A stretch of 10,343 bases of DNA from CAVOBC01 sp963693635 (GCA_963693635.1 CAVOBC010000152.1:1-10343), one strand, 5' to 3'; shown: positions 1 through 6,780, counted from the stretch's first letter. Numbers and translations are program-made. The notes: generated by a model not told the origin, from the letters alone.

Positions 1-800
1 CCCCGGAACGGGACCTCCCGATGAATGACCACCTCGACGACCAGGACGTAGAAGGCCGTGACGGCTGCGGCTTCGGAGACCGCAAAGAACCCCGTGTAGA
101 TGCCCCCAAGGACAAGGACAGGCATCGGTAGTTCCCACTTGGCGGCGCTGAGTGCAGAGACCGCTTCGGTACGCGTGAAGTGGACGCGTTTAATCGGGAC
201 GTCGCGATTGCTCCAGAGCGCGTACATCGTGAGCAGCACGATCATAAGAAGCGCGGGCAGGACACCCGCAATGAAAAGTTCCTGAATGGAGAACGTGACC
301 GGCAGGTTCATCTGCTGCACGATCACAGCGTAGAGGATGAGCGGTAATGAGGGTACGAGCAGCAGCCCCAGGCTGCCCGAGGTCGTCACCAGTCCCAAGC
401 TGAACTGTTCCCGATAGCCGGCTTCTACCAGCGCCGGGAAAAGAAGCGCGCCGACCGCCACAATCGTGACCCCCGATGCGCCCGTGAATGCGGTGAAAAA
501 TGCACACGTCACGAATGCGACGACCGCAAGACCGCCAGGCATCCAGCCCATGAAGACCTGCGTCAGGCGAACGAGGCGAGACGACACCCGACTCTCCGCC
601 AGGATGTAGCCAGCGAAGGTAAACAATGGCAACGCAAGCAGCAGCGGCGTGTCCACCAGGCGGTAAACCTCGATCGGGATGACGGTCAGCGGAATCTCGG
701 CCGACATGAAACCAGTCATCGCCGCGGCGAGTATCACCACGAAAAGTGGCGCACCAAGGAGCGCGAACAGCACGATTAGCAGGGCGGCAACGATGTACAC
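1..800 (-). CDS. dctM: TRAP transporter large permease DctM (C-terminus cut by window edge)
   Basis: This is the large membrane subunit of a TRAP transporter, which carries the solute across the inner membrane by sodium- or proton-driven import. The reading frame is open from a GTG at 800-798 to the left edge, about 266 codons, roughly 60% of the usual ~430 residues. It is almost all hydrophobic helices. DctM-family hallmarks include PLFTFAGYILAES (about residues 58-70), FFTAFTGASGVTIVAVGALL (about 101-120) and a following GLVTTSGSLGLLLVPSLPLI stretch. The GTG start was chosen because GGAG lies 7 bases upstream, at the end of dctQ, only 3 bases separate it from the dctQ stop, and the hydrophobic homology begins at once. 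It is the last gene seen in the tatT-dctP-dctQ-dctM operon. Family assignment is secure; the substrate is unknown. Confidence 0.93.
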   Translation of the reverse strand, partial: MYIVAALLIVLFALLGAPLFVVILAAAMTGFMSAEIPLTVIPIEVYRLVDTPLLLALPLFTFAGYILAESRVSSRLVRLTQVFMGWMPGGLAVVAFVTCAFFTAFTGASGVTIVAVGALLFPALVEAGYREQFSLGLVTTSGSLGLLLVPSLPLILYAVIVQQMNLPVTFSIQELFIAGVLPALLMIVLLTMYALWSNRDVPIKRVHFTRTEAVSALSAAKWELPMPVLVLGGIYTGFFAVSEAAAVTAFYVLVVEVVIHREVPFR

Positions 801-803
801 GGG

Positions 804-1403
804 TCAGCTCCGCTCCCCGTCACTGCCGAGGGCTGGCGCATCCCCGTCGACCGCCGGTACATCGCTCGCCGTTGCAGCCGCGGGCGGCGTGAAGATGGCC
901 CCGATCGCCAATCGAAGGGCGATGATCAGGAAACCGAAAGGCAGAATGGACTGGCAGACCCAATTGTGGACAGAAACCCCATCGGTCAGGCTGCCGAACG
1001 TGAAGGCGACGGTCTCGTCCTCGAATTCGTAGCCGACGAACTCGAGGCAATACCACGCCGCCGCCCCACAAATAGCCGCTGCTATCAGCCTAACCCCGGA
1101 CGTGATGATCCTTTTCGCCTTGTCAGGGACGACGCGCAGGAGCGCATCGATGCTAATGTGGTTGTCAAGACGCGTCGCGGTCATCGCGCCGAGCATGGCG
1201 ACCCAGAGTACGAGAATGCGCAGGAAGCTCTCCGCCCAGAAGAGTCCGGTGTCAAAGACGTTGCGCAACAGGATTTGTAGCAACGCGATCAGAAGCATCG
1301 TGATGAGCGCACTGACGAGCGCACCGTCTTCAACGAAATGCAGGACGCGAACAACTCGTCGATAGAGGGTGACGATCAGGGCCTCGCTCGGTAGCGTACT
1401 CAA
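804..1403 (-). CDS. dctQ: TRAP transporter small permease DctQ
   Basis: Small inner-membrane subunit of the TRAP transporter, partnering DctM. The 199-residue product has four hydrophobic segments at about 29-47, 62-76, 103-120 and 150-168, the normal DctQ layout. The family signature between the first two helices is present: W56 and E58, R62, W67, G72-A73, then R78 and the H82-I83 pair before the cytoplasmic loop. The C-terminal 30 residues (Ala/Asp/Pro-rich) are a tail beyond the last helix. The start is TTG at 1403-1401, six bases after the dctP stop; no in-frame ATG precedes the first helix, and a GGAG lies about 14 bases upstream, so initiation may rely on coupling to dctP translation. 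Family call secure; exact start less so. Confidence 0.9.
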   Translation of the reverse strand: MSTLPSEALIVTLYRRVVRVLHFVEDGALVSALITMLLIALLQILLRNVFDTGLFWAESFLRILVLWVAMLGAMTATRLDNHISIDALLRVVPDKAKRIITSGVRLIAAAICGAAAWYCLEFVGYEFEDETVAFTFGSLTDGVSVHNWVCQSILPFGFLIIALRLAIGAIFTPPAAATASDVPAVDGDAPALGSDGERS

Positions 1404-1409
1404 GAGCGG

Positions 1410-2429
1410 TTAGTCCGCTCCGCTTGCCTGATGACTCCGCGTTGTCGAGAGCAGCTCCCTCAACATCGCGACGCCCTCTGCGGTTAACGCACCGCCTGCC
1501 ACCAGGCTGTCGATCGACTTATCGGCTAGGCCTCGCCAAACCGCGAGCTGCTCGACCGATGGCGCCACCGACTCGATGCCCTGGTTGAGGAGCGCGTCGT
1601 ACGCAGTCACGTTGTCGGCACGATTAGCATCATCGACGCGTTTGAAGACATCGTTAATCAGCCCGGTGGCTGTCGTCCGGTCCGCGTCACTGACCCGGTC
1701 GAAGGCTTTCTTGTCGAGCGCCAACATCGAATAGATGTAAAGGAGCGGCATATCTGTGACGTACTTGACCTGTGTGTGCCACTGGAGCGCGAGGGCAACG
1801 AGCGGCGGCACCGCGACCGTGTCGACCAACCCGGTCTGCAAACCGGTCAGGACGTCGGTCATCGGCAGTGGAATCGGCGAGATACCAAAGGAGTCGAGCA
1901 GCTTCGCCGAGATAGGATCGCCGTCGGGTACCCAGACCTTGAGTTTGGCGAGGTCCTCGACGCCCCTGACCGGTTGTTTGGACATGATGTACGCGAAACC
2001 TGTCTCGGTCAGCCAGAAACTCTTGATGCCCGCGTCGGCAAGGCCGCCAATAACGCGCTCGTCCATGCGGGTGCGAACGAAGTCAACCTCCTCGAAGTTC
2101 CGAAACTGCAGCGGCAGGCCATAGACCTGCACGTCCGGGTAAAAGCGGGTCAGCACACCGGCCGCAACCGCCCCACCGTGAAGCTGCCCGATGCGCATTT
2201 TTCGGAGCACGGTGTAGTCGTCGCCCTGGACGCCGCCGGGATAGATTTTGAATTTAACCCGCCCGTCCGTCTCGACGTCCACCGCATGCACGCCTTCCCG
2301 GAAGGACCGAATCCAACCAAGTCCGTCGGGTGAAATCGTCGCGACTTTGAATGTACGCGCCTGCACGGCAACAGGCGTGGCCACGAGGCAGATGCCCAGC
2401 ATCAGCAGAATAAATCTAGAAATAGTCAT
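1410..2429 (-). CDS. dctP: TRAP transporter substrate-binding protein DctP/TatP (TPAT type)
   Basis: Periplasmic solute receptor that delivers ligand to DctQM. The start was set at ATG 2429-2427, not the longer open frame to 2474, because it directly begins a typical signal peptide (MTISR, then a hydrophobic core, cleavage expected after VQA at residue 24) and GGAG lies 4 bases upstream. The product is 339 residues, normal for DctP. Family features: KIYPGGVQGDD (61-71), RIGQLHGGAV (79-88) and LTGLQTGLVDTV in the second lobe. At the KIRVP-type position that normally supplies the ligand-binding arginine, the sequence is KVWVPDGDP (W166). The gene overlaps the end of tatT by 14 bases. Together with the TatT partner, this supports a TPAT receptor for a ligand other than a simple carboxylate. 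Function as TRAP receptor is secure; ligand is unknown. Confidence 0.92.
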   Translation of the reverse strand: MTISRFILLMLGICLVATPVAVQARTFKVATISPDGLGWIRSFREGVHAVDVETDGRVKFKIYPGGVQGDDYTVLRKMRIGQLHGGAVAAGVLTRFYPDVQVYGLPLQFRNFEEVDFVRTRMDERVIGGLADAGIKSFWLTETGFAYIMSKQPVRGVEDLAKLKVWVPDGDPISAKLLDSFGISPIPLPMTDVLTGLQTGLVDTVAVPPLVALALQWHTQVKYVTDMPLLYIYSMLALDKKAFDRVSDADRTTATGLINDVFKRVDDANRADNVTAYDALLNQGIESVAPSVEQLAVWRGLADKSIDSLVAGGALTAEGVAMLRELLSTTRSHQASGAD

Positions 2430-3342
2430 TGGACTCCGCCAGTAGGTTCTTGGCTCGCCGCTGTGCCACAACATTGGCGAGGGTCATCCGCGGTTGTTCT
2501 GGCGCAGCAGCCAGCACCTCAGTCAACAATCGGTCATGCAGCGCCTTGTCAAAGACCAGCCGGGCATATTGCTCAGCGTACAGGACTTTGGTCATCAGGA
2601 AACGCCCGCCCGCGAGTTCGATCGATCGGTCAAAGTGTCGGCGGCCTTCTTCCGGCCGCCCGCCACTCAGTGCTGGCAGCAACGTGTCGAGCACGGCGAG
2701 GTAAAGATGGGCACCGCCGTCGTCATGCGTCTCATCGATCGAAAGCACTCGCTCGATGAGAAAGCGAACTTTACTGAGATCCGCAATTGCGTTCCAGTCT
2801 CCTGCATTCGCCTGCACCCAACCCGCCCACGAGACGCCAACCCGGTAGATTACGTCGACGTCCCGAGCGGACACCTCAGCAAACCGCTCTTTGAAGGCAG
2901 CGAAGCCAAGGGAGCGAACCTCGCACCAGTCTGGCCGGCGTACGCAGGCCGCTCGCAGCGCGTAGCGCAGAGACTTTTGCGAGAGTGCCCCGGCCCGATC
3001 AGTGTCGACAAAGCTCGCGAATGCACCATTTAGCTCGGAAGCGGCCGTCAGCATCGCCGGATTCTCTGGCGCGTCCCGAAGGAAACTGTCGATGAGCAGC
3101 AAGTACGCCGGAATGGCTTCACGGACCGTATCAGGATCGTCACTTTCGAGGATGGCGAGGGCAAGGTTCTCGGCTAGGTCGCCGGTCACGGACGACAGCA
3201 AACTCGCACAACCGGCGGTGGCCATCACGATACAAAGCGTCGCGACCCGGATAAAAGGAGTCGCGACCCGGATAAGCGTAGCCACTCTAACAAGAGGCGC
3301 GACCCGAAGAGAAAATGTGACACGGGCAAAGCAAGAGCGCAT
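2416..3342 (-). CDS. tatT: TRAP transporter T-component, TatT-family lipoprotein (TPR-like)
   Basis: TatT proteins are periplasm-facing, TPR-like helical proteins that form trimers with the TRAP receptor in TPAT systems, first described in Treponema pallidum. The 308-residue product has a helical, Ala/Leu-rich body with the family's C-terminal pattern: GAHLYLAVLDTLLPALSGG, HFDRSIELAGGRFLMTKVLY, YARLVFD, LLTEVLAAAPEQPR. The N-terminus is unusual: RVATLI/RVATPFI/RVATLCI repeats place Arg every 6-7 residues before a short hydrophobic stretch and a possible lipobox ATAGC (C45), whose -3 residue is Thr, not Leu. ATG 3342-3340 is the first start but has no clear ribosome-binding site; a GTG at residue 20 would give a shorter leader. 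First gene of the TRAP operon. Family call is strong; lipidation is inferred. Confidence 0.87.
   Translation of the reverse strand: MRSCFARVTFSLRVAPLVRVATLIRVATPFIRVATLCIVMATAGCASLLSSVTGDLAENLALAILESDDPDTVREAIPAYLLLIDSFLRDAPENPAMLTAASELNGAFASFVDTDRAGALSQKSLRYALRAACVRRPDWCEVRSLGFAAFKERFAEVSARDVDVIYRVGVSWAGWVQANAGDWNAIADLSKVRFLIERVLSIDETHDDGGAHLYLAVLDTLLPALSGGRPEEGRRHFDRSIELAGGRFLMTKVLYAEQYARLVFDKALHDRLLTEVLAAAPEQPRMTLANVVAQRRAKNLLAESNDYF
3239..3293. repeat. Tandem repeats in the tatT leader with GTCGCGAC palindromes
   Basis: A 16-base sequence, GTCGCGACCCGGATAA, occurs exactly at 3239-3254 and 3260-3275, a 21-base period, followed by a degenerate third copy at 3278-3293; GCGCGACCCG reappears at 3298-3307. 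Each perfect copy begins with the self-complementary octamer GTCGCGAC. The repeats lie in the coding sequence and produce the RVAT-type peptide repeats of the TatT leader. The period keeps the reading frame (7 residues), so copy number could change without a frameshift. Confidence 0.85.
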
Positions 3343-3373
3343 TAACGGAACGTCTGTACAACGGTGAATGGCA

Positions 3374-3402
3374 ATTTTACCGGTTAGCTGAGCGGATTCC
3401 AG
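3374..3402 (-). promoter_or_regulatory. Candidate promoter for the tatT-dctPQM operon
   Basis: On the minus strand, TAAAAT (3379-3374) matches the -10 consensus at 5 of 6 positions. CTGGAA (3402-3397), 17 bases upstream, is a poor -35 (3 of 6). Transcription would begin about 25 bases before the tatT ATG. The 86-base gap to the upstream hydrolase gene and the change of function make a promoter here reasonable, but the motif match is modest. Confidence 0.3.
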
Positions 3403-3428
3403 TATTGGTCTGATTACAGGCGACGAAG

Positions 3429-4118
3429 TCAGCCGCGCGCGAAGCGTCCGATGAAGGGATTCGTTTCTCTTTCGTAGCCAATCGACGTGTTCGGTCCGTG
3501 TCCTGTCACAACAAGCGTCTCCTCCGGCAGGGTAAAGAGCCGCTCAACAATTGATCGTTCAATCTGCCTGAAGCTGCCGCCCGCCAGATCCGTGCGCCCG
3601 ACCCCCTGCAGAAACAAGGTGTCACCGGCAACCAGCAACCGATGCGCAGAGAACGCAAAGCTCATGGAACCCGCTGTATGGCCCGGCGTGTGCAACGCGA
3701 CACCCCCGCAACACGCAAGATCGTCACCATCTTTTAGCCAGCGATCGGGGGCCGGGGGCGGCTCGCCGGTCATCCCCAGGCGCTCGCATTGCCTCTCGAA
3801 GCCCATCCATAGGCGCCGGTCAGCCTTATGCACGGCGAGTGGCGCGCCGATGCGCGCATGGAGTGCCGCCGACGCATACATGTGATCCAGATGCGCATGC
3901 GTGTGGACGATGGACTCGATCGTCAGGCCAAAGCGCTCGATCACGTCCATGATTCGTTCGACGTCGCCACCGGGATCCACAACGAGGCCGCGCCGCGTCA
4001 CCGGATCACCGACAATTGAGCAATTGCAGCCAAGTGGCCCGGCGGCAAAGCACTCGAACAACACATCGCCCATAACGCTGCCGCCGTGCGGAACCGCCTC
4101 TTCAGTCTTCTCTGGCAT
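3429..4118 (-). CDS. MBL-fold metallo-hydrolase, GloC/YcbL-type glyoxalase II
   Basis: A cytoplasmic metal-dependent hydrolase of the metallo-beta-lactamase fold; the GloC/YcbL subgroup hydrolyses S-D-lactoylglutathione in methylglyoxal detoxification. The start is ATG 4118-4116 because GAGG lies a few bases upstream (AAAGAGGGCGCG before ATG); the open frame to 4193 adds a basic, unlikely N-terminus. The product is 229 residues, near the usual 210-220. Metal ligands are complete: THAHLDH (H74, H76, D78, H79), PGHT (H147), AGDTLF (D166) and TGHGP (H207). The GVGRTDL...GSF segment and the final TSIGYERETNPF are typical of this subgroup and compact compared with classical GloB. It lies 86 bases upstream of tatT on the same strand and may be transcribed into it. 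Fold and family are secure; the thioester substrate is inferred. Confidence 0.88.
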   Translation of the reverse strand: MPEKTEEAVPHGGSVMGDVLFECFAAGPLGCNCSIVGDPVTRRGLVVDPGGDVERIMDVIERFGLTIESIVHTHAHLDHMYASAALHARIGAPLAVHKADRRLWMGFERQCERLGMTGEPPPAPDRWLKDGDDLACCGGVALHTPGHTAGSMSFAFSAHRLLVAGDTLFLQGVGRTDLAGGSFRQIERSIVERLFTLPEETLVVTGHGPNTSIGYERETNPFIGRFARG

Positions 4119-4369
4119 CGCGCCCTCTTTCAACTCAATTGTCTTGCGCAGCCTGCTTGCCAACCGCATTCGCCGACACCGATTGCGATTCACGCAAGTC
4201 GGGCTCCGCCGCGATGCGTAGTGCCCCGAACTGCTGCTAGAATCCAGGAAGCCTATCTCAGTTGACCTGCCAGATCATCCGCAGTCTTGCATACCCAGGC
4301 GCTGCGCTTTCCGTGGTAATTGAGATCTGCGCGCGCAGTGATGGCACCCTAAAACGTAGTTACCAATTG
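4119..4369. other. Divergent intergenic region between hydrolase and plsC
   Basis: About 250 bases between two divergent starts. It must hold promoters for both directions. One plus-strand candidate is the extended -10 TGCTAGAAT at 4235-4243, without a recognisable -35. If that promoter is used, plsC mRNA would have a leader of about 120 bases when starting at 4370, or translation could begin at the upstream TTG 4262, which has AGGAAG about ten bases before it. No small gene or hairpin stood out. Confidence 0.4.
4235..4243 (+). promoter_or_regulatory. Candidate extended -10 promoter for plsC
   Basis: TGCTAGAAT fits the extended -10 form TGnTATAAT with one mismatch in the hexamer. The region 17 bases upstream does not resemble a -35, which extended -10 promoters can lack. 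The position in the divergent gap suits a plsC promoter. It is a motif call only. Confidence 0.3.
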
Positions 4370-5113
4370 ATGCTCAAGCGCTTTTTCTATCGCATCATCG
4401 CCGTGGCGTTGATTGTCTTCGTCTCAGTGACCTCCTGCGCGCTCTTCGTGATCGCCGTGATCATCTGGGGCGCAACGCGCCCGTTCGATCGACGGTTGCG
4501 GATGCTGCACCGATTCACCTGCGGGTGGGCGCACCTTTATCTCGCCGTGTTTCCGCCATGGTCGGTCACTGTCGGCGGGCGCGACAAGATCGACGTCAAC
4601 GAGACCTATGTGATCGTCTCGAACCATCAATCGCTGCTCGACATTCTGGTCGCCTTCACGCTGCATGTTCACTTCAAGTGGGTGTCCAAGGCAGTGCTCT
4701 TCCGCATCCCGTTCATCGGCTGGAACATGCGGCTCAACCGATACGTGGGCCTCAATCGTGGGGCCAAGTCGAGCATTCGCGACATGGTTGCCGCCTGCGA
4801 CCGACACCTGGCCGAAGGCAGTTCCATCTACATGTTTCCCGAAGGAACCCGCTCGGAAACCGAACACATGAAACCGTTCAAGGAAGGTGCCTTCGTGCTC
4901 GCAGCCCGCAACGCGGTCCCGGTCTTGCCGGTCGTCATTAAGGGCTCGCGGGATGCCCTGCCCAAGCACAGCCTGACATTTCATGGCACCACGCACATGC
5001 GGGTACAGGTGCTGGACCCGATTCCTGTCGACGAAGTCTCGAGGAAATCGCCAAGGGAACTCATGGCCTTGGTGCAGGAGCGCATCAGCGAGGAACTCGC
5101 GCGACCGACGTGA
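4370..5113 (+). CDS. plsC: 1-acyl-sn-glycerol-3-phosphate acyltransferase (PlsC family)
   Basis: Membrane-bound acyltransferase that converts lysophosphatidic acid to phosphatidic acid in phospholipid synthesis, at the inner membrane. All four family motifs are present in the 247-residue product: NHQSLLD (85-91, catalytic H86 and D91), GLNRG (127-131), MFPEGTRS (155-162) and VLPVVIKG (185-192). The N-terminus is a hydrophobic helix (about 8-33) after a basic start (MLKRFFYR). ATG 4370 was chosen because the family begins with such a basic-hydrophobic segment; the frame extends to TTG 4262, and neither start has an excellent ribosome-binding site. It is the only plus-strand gene in the window, so it has its own promoter. 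Its TGA stop lies within the first unit of the 16-bp tandem repeat. Related lysophospholipid acyltransferases share these motifs, so acceptor specificity is inferred. Confidence 0.92.
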   Translation: MLKRFFYRIIAVALIVFVSVTSCALFVIAVIIWGATRPFDRRLRMLHRFTCGWAHLYLAVFPPWSVTVGGRDKIDVNETYVIVSNHQSLLDILVAFTLHVHFKWVSKAVLFRIPFIGWNMRLNRYVGLNRGAKSSIRDMVAACDRHLAEGSSIYMFPEGTRSETEHMKPFKEGAFVLAARNAVPVLPVVIKGSRDALPKHSLTFHGTTHMRVQVLDPIPVDEVSRKSPRELMALVQERISEELARPT

Positions 5114-5170
5114 CCTTTCCCAGACGTGACCTTTCCCAGACGTGACCTTCCCCAAACGTGACCTCCCCCC
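5107..5170. repeat. 16-bp tandem repeat overlapping the plsC stop codon
   Basis: Four consecutive units start at 5107, 5123, 5139 and 5155. The first two are identical (GACGTGACCTTTCCCA), the third differs at one base, the fourth at four, and decayed copies (an ACGTGGCC core at 5187) seem to continue to about 5200. The plsC TGA at 5111-5113 is part of unit one. The 16-base period cycles all frames, so copy number changes cannot alter PlsC once the stop is read. On the minus strand the array has no stop, which creates long spurious reading frames. Confidence 0.9.
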
Positions 5171-5190
5171 ACGAAGCCTTCTCGGAACGT

Positions 5191-5210
5191 GGCCTCCACA
5201 CGGGGAGGTC
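5191..5210. terminator. Weak hairpin between convergent plsC and the DUF2726-like gene
   Basis: GGCCTCC (5191-5197) can pair with GGAGGTC (5204-5210), seven pairs including one G-U, around a six-base loop. A second small GC stem (CCCC/GGGG around TGCAGC) lies at about 5237-5250. Neither is followed by a run of U on either strand, so they are not canonical Rho-independent terminators, but they are the only stems in the 141-base convergent gap. Confidence 0.2.
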
Positions 5211-5254
5211 TCCAGATGCCTCAGGCCGGTTTCGCGCCCCTGCAGCGGGGGTAG

Positions 5255-5953
5255 TTATTGCAAACCCAAAGCGTACGGCCCGCGTGCTGCCCGACTTCCG
5301 GCTGCCGGCGTGTGGTCGGGCCACCACAGCGCGGGCAACGCCGGGCCGATACCCAATGGCGCCAACACCTCGTTCACCTCAAGTGTCGAATACGATGGCA
5401 GCATAGGAAGTTCGAACAGTGGCATACCAATATCGTCACAGATGGCGTCGAGTGTACCCAGTTGCTCACCTTCAGGCGCTGATCCGCCGCTCACAGTGAC
5501 TAGTCCCACAACAGCAAGGTTGTTGGCATCGCAAAGTAGAAACGAAATACTCACACCGGCAAGGGCTCTCTCCCCGGCCGGGGTCGAGGCTCGCACAAAA
5601 TCTGTCAGTCGCGCCCCGGGGCAGAATCGCGAAGTGACCTGCGACTTTTCGCAGCGTAAGAAAGAGCGCTCTATGACAATCATCAAACGCGGTACTCTTG
5701 GCCGCGTAAACGGACCCCAGGTCACCGGCATTCGGCCCCCCGCATCACGACTTGTCGCGACGGGCCCGCCCGACGCCTGCACGTCCGCGCGGGTGGCATC
5801 CCGTGGCGCCACGTCATCGGACAACTCGACATCGTAGTCAGCCGCAAGCGTCTGCATCTCCGCGTCCTGCAGGCGAGCAATTTCGCGCTGCCGCAGTCTA
5901 TGCAGTACATAGACGATGCCGCCAAGGACCCCGATCAGGACCAGCCATTCCAA
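5255..5953 (-). CDS. Membrane-anchored protein with a degenerate DUF2726-like domain
   Basis: Not securely identified. The 232-residue product begins with one hydrophobic helix (about 2-18), then a basic HRLRQRE flank and an acidic, low-complexity linker (to about 80). The C-terminal half contains ISFLLCDANNLAVVGLVTVSG and LDAICDDIGMPLFELP, which follow the pattern of DUF2726, a family with a restriction-endonuclease-like core. In DUF2726 the first segment normally has Asp before the FxxCD strand and an ELD-type triad on the next strand; here these are Ser and Val-Thr-Val, so nuclease chemistry is unlikely. The start is TTG 5953-5951, with TAGGA about 8 bases upstream and 9 bases after the preceding dehydrogenase stop, so it is probably co-transcribed and coupled. 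The gene is clearly coding; family membership is moderately supported and function unknown. Confidence 0.65.
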   Translation of the reverse strand: MEWLVLIGVLGGIVYVLHRLRQREIARLQDAEMQTLAADYDVELSDDVAPRDATRADVQASGGPVATSRDAGGRMPVTWGPFTRPRVPRLMIVIERSFLRCEKSQVTSRFCPGARLTDFVRASTPAGERALAGVSISFLLCDANNLAVVGLVTVSGGSAPEGEQLGTLDAICDDIGMPLFELPMLPSYSTLEVNEVLAPLGIGPALPALWWPDHTPAAGSRAARGPYALGLQ

Positions 5954-5962
5954 ACCCGAGTC

Positions 5963-6730
5963 CTACCCGTGCATCGTCAAACCGCCAGAGACGCTGATGG
6001 TTTGGCCGGTAATAAACTTCGCGTCGTCGCTCGCAAGGAACGTGATGACTCCCGCGACATCGGCGGCCTCACCGAGTCGCCGCATCGGTATCGCGCGGGT
6101 GAGCCCCGCCCGCAACCGATCACCGTACTCGCCCTCGCCGGCGAAATCGGCAAGGAGCGGCGTGTCGGTGGGACCCGGGCAGACCGCATTAATACTCACC
6201 CCGCTGCGCGCGAGTTCGCGGGCAACGCTCTTTCCCATCGCGATGACGCCAGCTTTGCAACCGGCGTATACCGCTTCACCAGAAGATCCTACGCGGCCGG
6301 CATCCGATGCGACATTGACCACTCGACCGCCGCCCGCATCAACCATCTGCGGCAGGAGTGCCTGCATCATGTTCATCGGGCCGACGTAGTTGATCGCGAT
6401 CAGTTGTTGCCAGAGTGCCGGGCTCGTCTCGAGAAACGGCTTCGCCTCGTCCCATCCGGCATTGTTGATAAGGATTTGAACCGGGCCGTCTGCCACGATG
6501 CCTGCTGCTGCAGCGTCAACCTGCGCGCGGTCGCTGATGTCTACCTGCCATGCGGTCGGTCGCCGCCCGCCGGATTGCCGGAGTTCCTGCTCGACTGACT
6601 CGGCAGCGTCAATGTTGCGGTCGAGGATCGCGACGCTGACACCCTCAGCGGCGAGACGTTGGCACACCTCGCGTCCGATGCCACTGCCGCCTCCGGTGAC
6701 GATCGCACGTTGTCCATCTAGTCCACGCAT
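5963..6730 (-). CDS. Short-chain dehydrogenase, BadH-like (2-hydroxycyclohexanecarboxyl-CoA dehydrogenase type)
   Basis: An NAD(P)-dependent classical SDR oxidoreductase, 255 residues, full length. The Rossmann motif TGGGSGIG (12-19), D64, NNAG (89-92), N114, S142 and the YxxxK pair Y155/K159 complete the SDR catalytic set. D37 at the end of the second strand (VAILDRN) predicts NAD rather than NADP. The MRGL start, NNAGWD...KPF, ASDAGRVGSSGEAVYAGCK, CPGPTDTPLL and the C-terminal SGGLTM match what I recall of BadH, which oxidises 2-hydroxycyclohexanecarboxyl-CoA in anaerobic alicyclic and aromatic acid degradation. Start ATG 6730-6728 has GAGGGAG 5 bases upstream. It follows the histidine phosphatase by 50 bases and precedes the DUF2726-like gene by 9. 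SDR identity is secure; the BadH substrate is a homology-based guess with no pathway neighbours to support it. Confidence 0.9.
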   Translation of the reverse strand: MRGLDGQRAIVTGGGSGIGREVCQRLAAEGVSVAILDRNIDAAESVEQELRQSGGRRPTAWQVDISDRAQVDAAAAGIVADGPVQILINNAGWDEAKPFLETSPALWQQLIAINYVGPMNMMQALLPQMVDAGGGRVVNVASDAGRVGSSGEAVYAGCKAGVIAMGKSVARELARSGVSINAVCPGPTDTPLLADFAGEGEYGDRLRAGLTRAIPMRRLGEAADVAGVITFLASDDAKFITGQTISVSGGLTMHG

Positions 6731-6780
6731 ACGAACTCCCTCGATGGACTATTGATCCACCTGTGCGAACGGATTGCATC

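Noticed and set aside
4119..4193. Longer N-terminus for the MBL-fold hydrolase
   Set aside because: The extra 25 residues are strongly basic, do not fit the family, and a good ribosome-binding site precedes the ATG at 4118.
4424..5155. 243-codon minus-strand open frame opposite plsC
   Set aside because: It is antisense to a PlsC gene with all four motifs, its protein has no recognisable domain, and its beginning is translated from the 16-bp repeat.
5142..5837. 231-codon plus-strand open frame opposite the DUF2726-like gene
   Set aside because: It lacks any family resemblance and starts within the tandem repeat; the opposite strand has a ribosome-binding site, a membrane helix and a recognisable domain.
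5900..6598. 232-codon plus-strand open frame opposite the SDR gene
   Set aside because: It is an antisense shadow of a complete SDR with intact catalytic residues; open antisense frames are common in GC-rich DNA.
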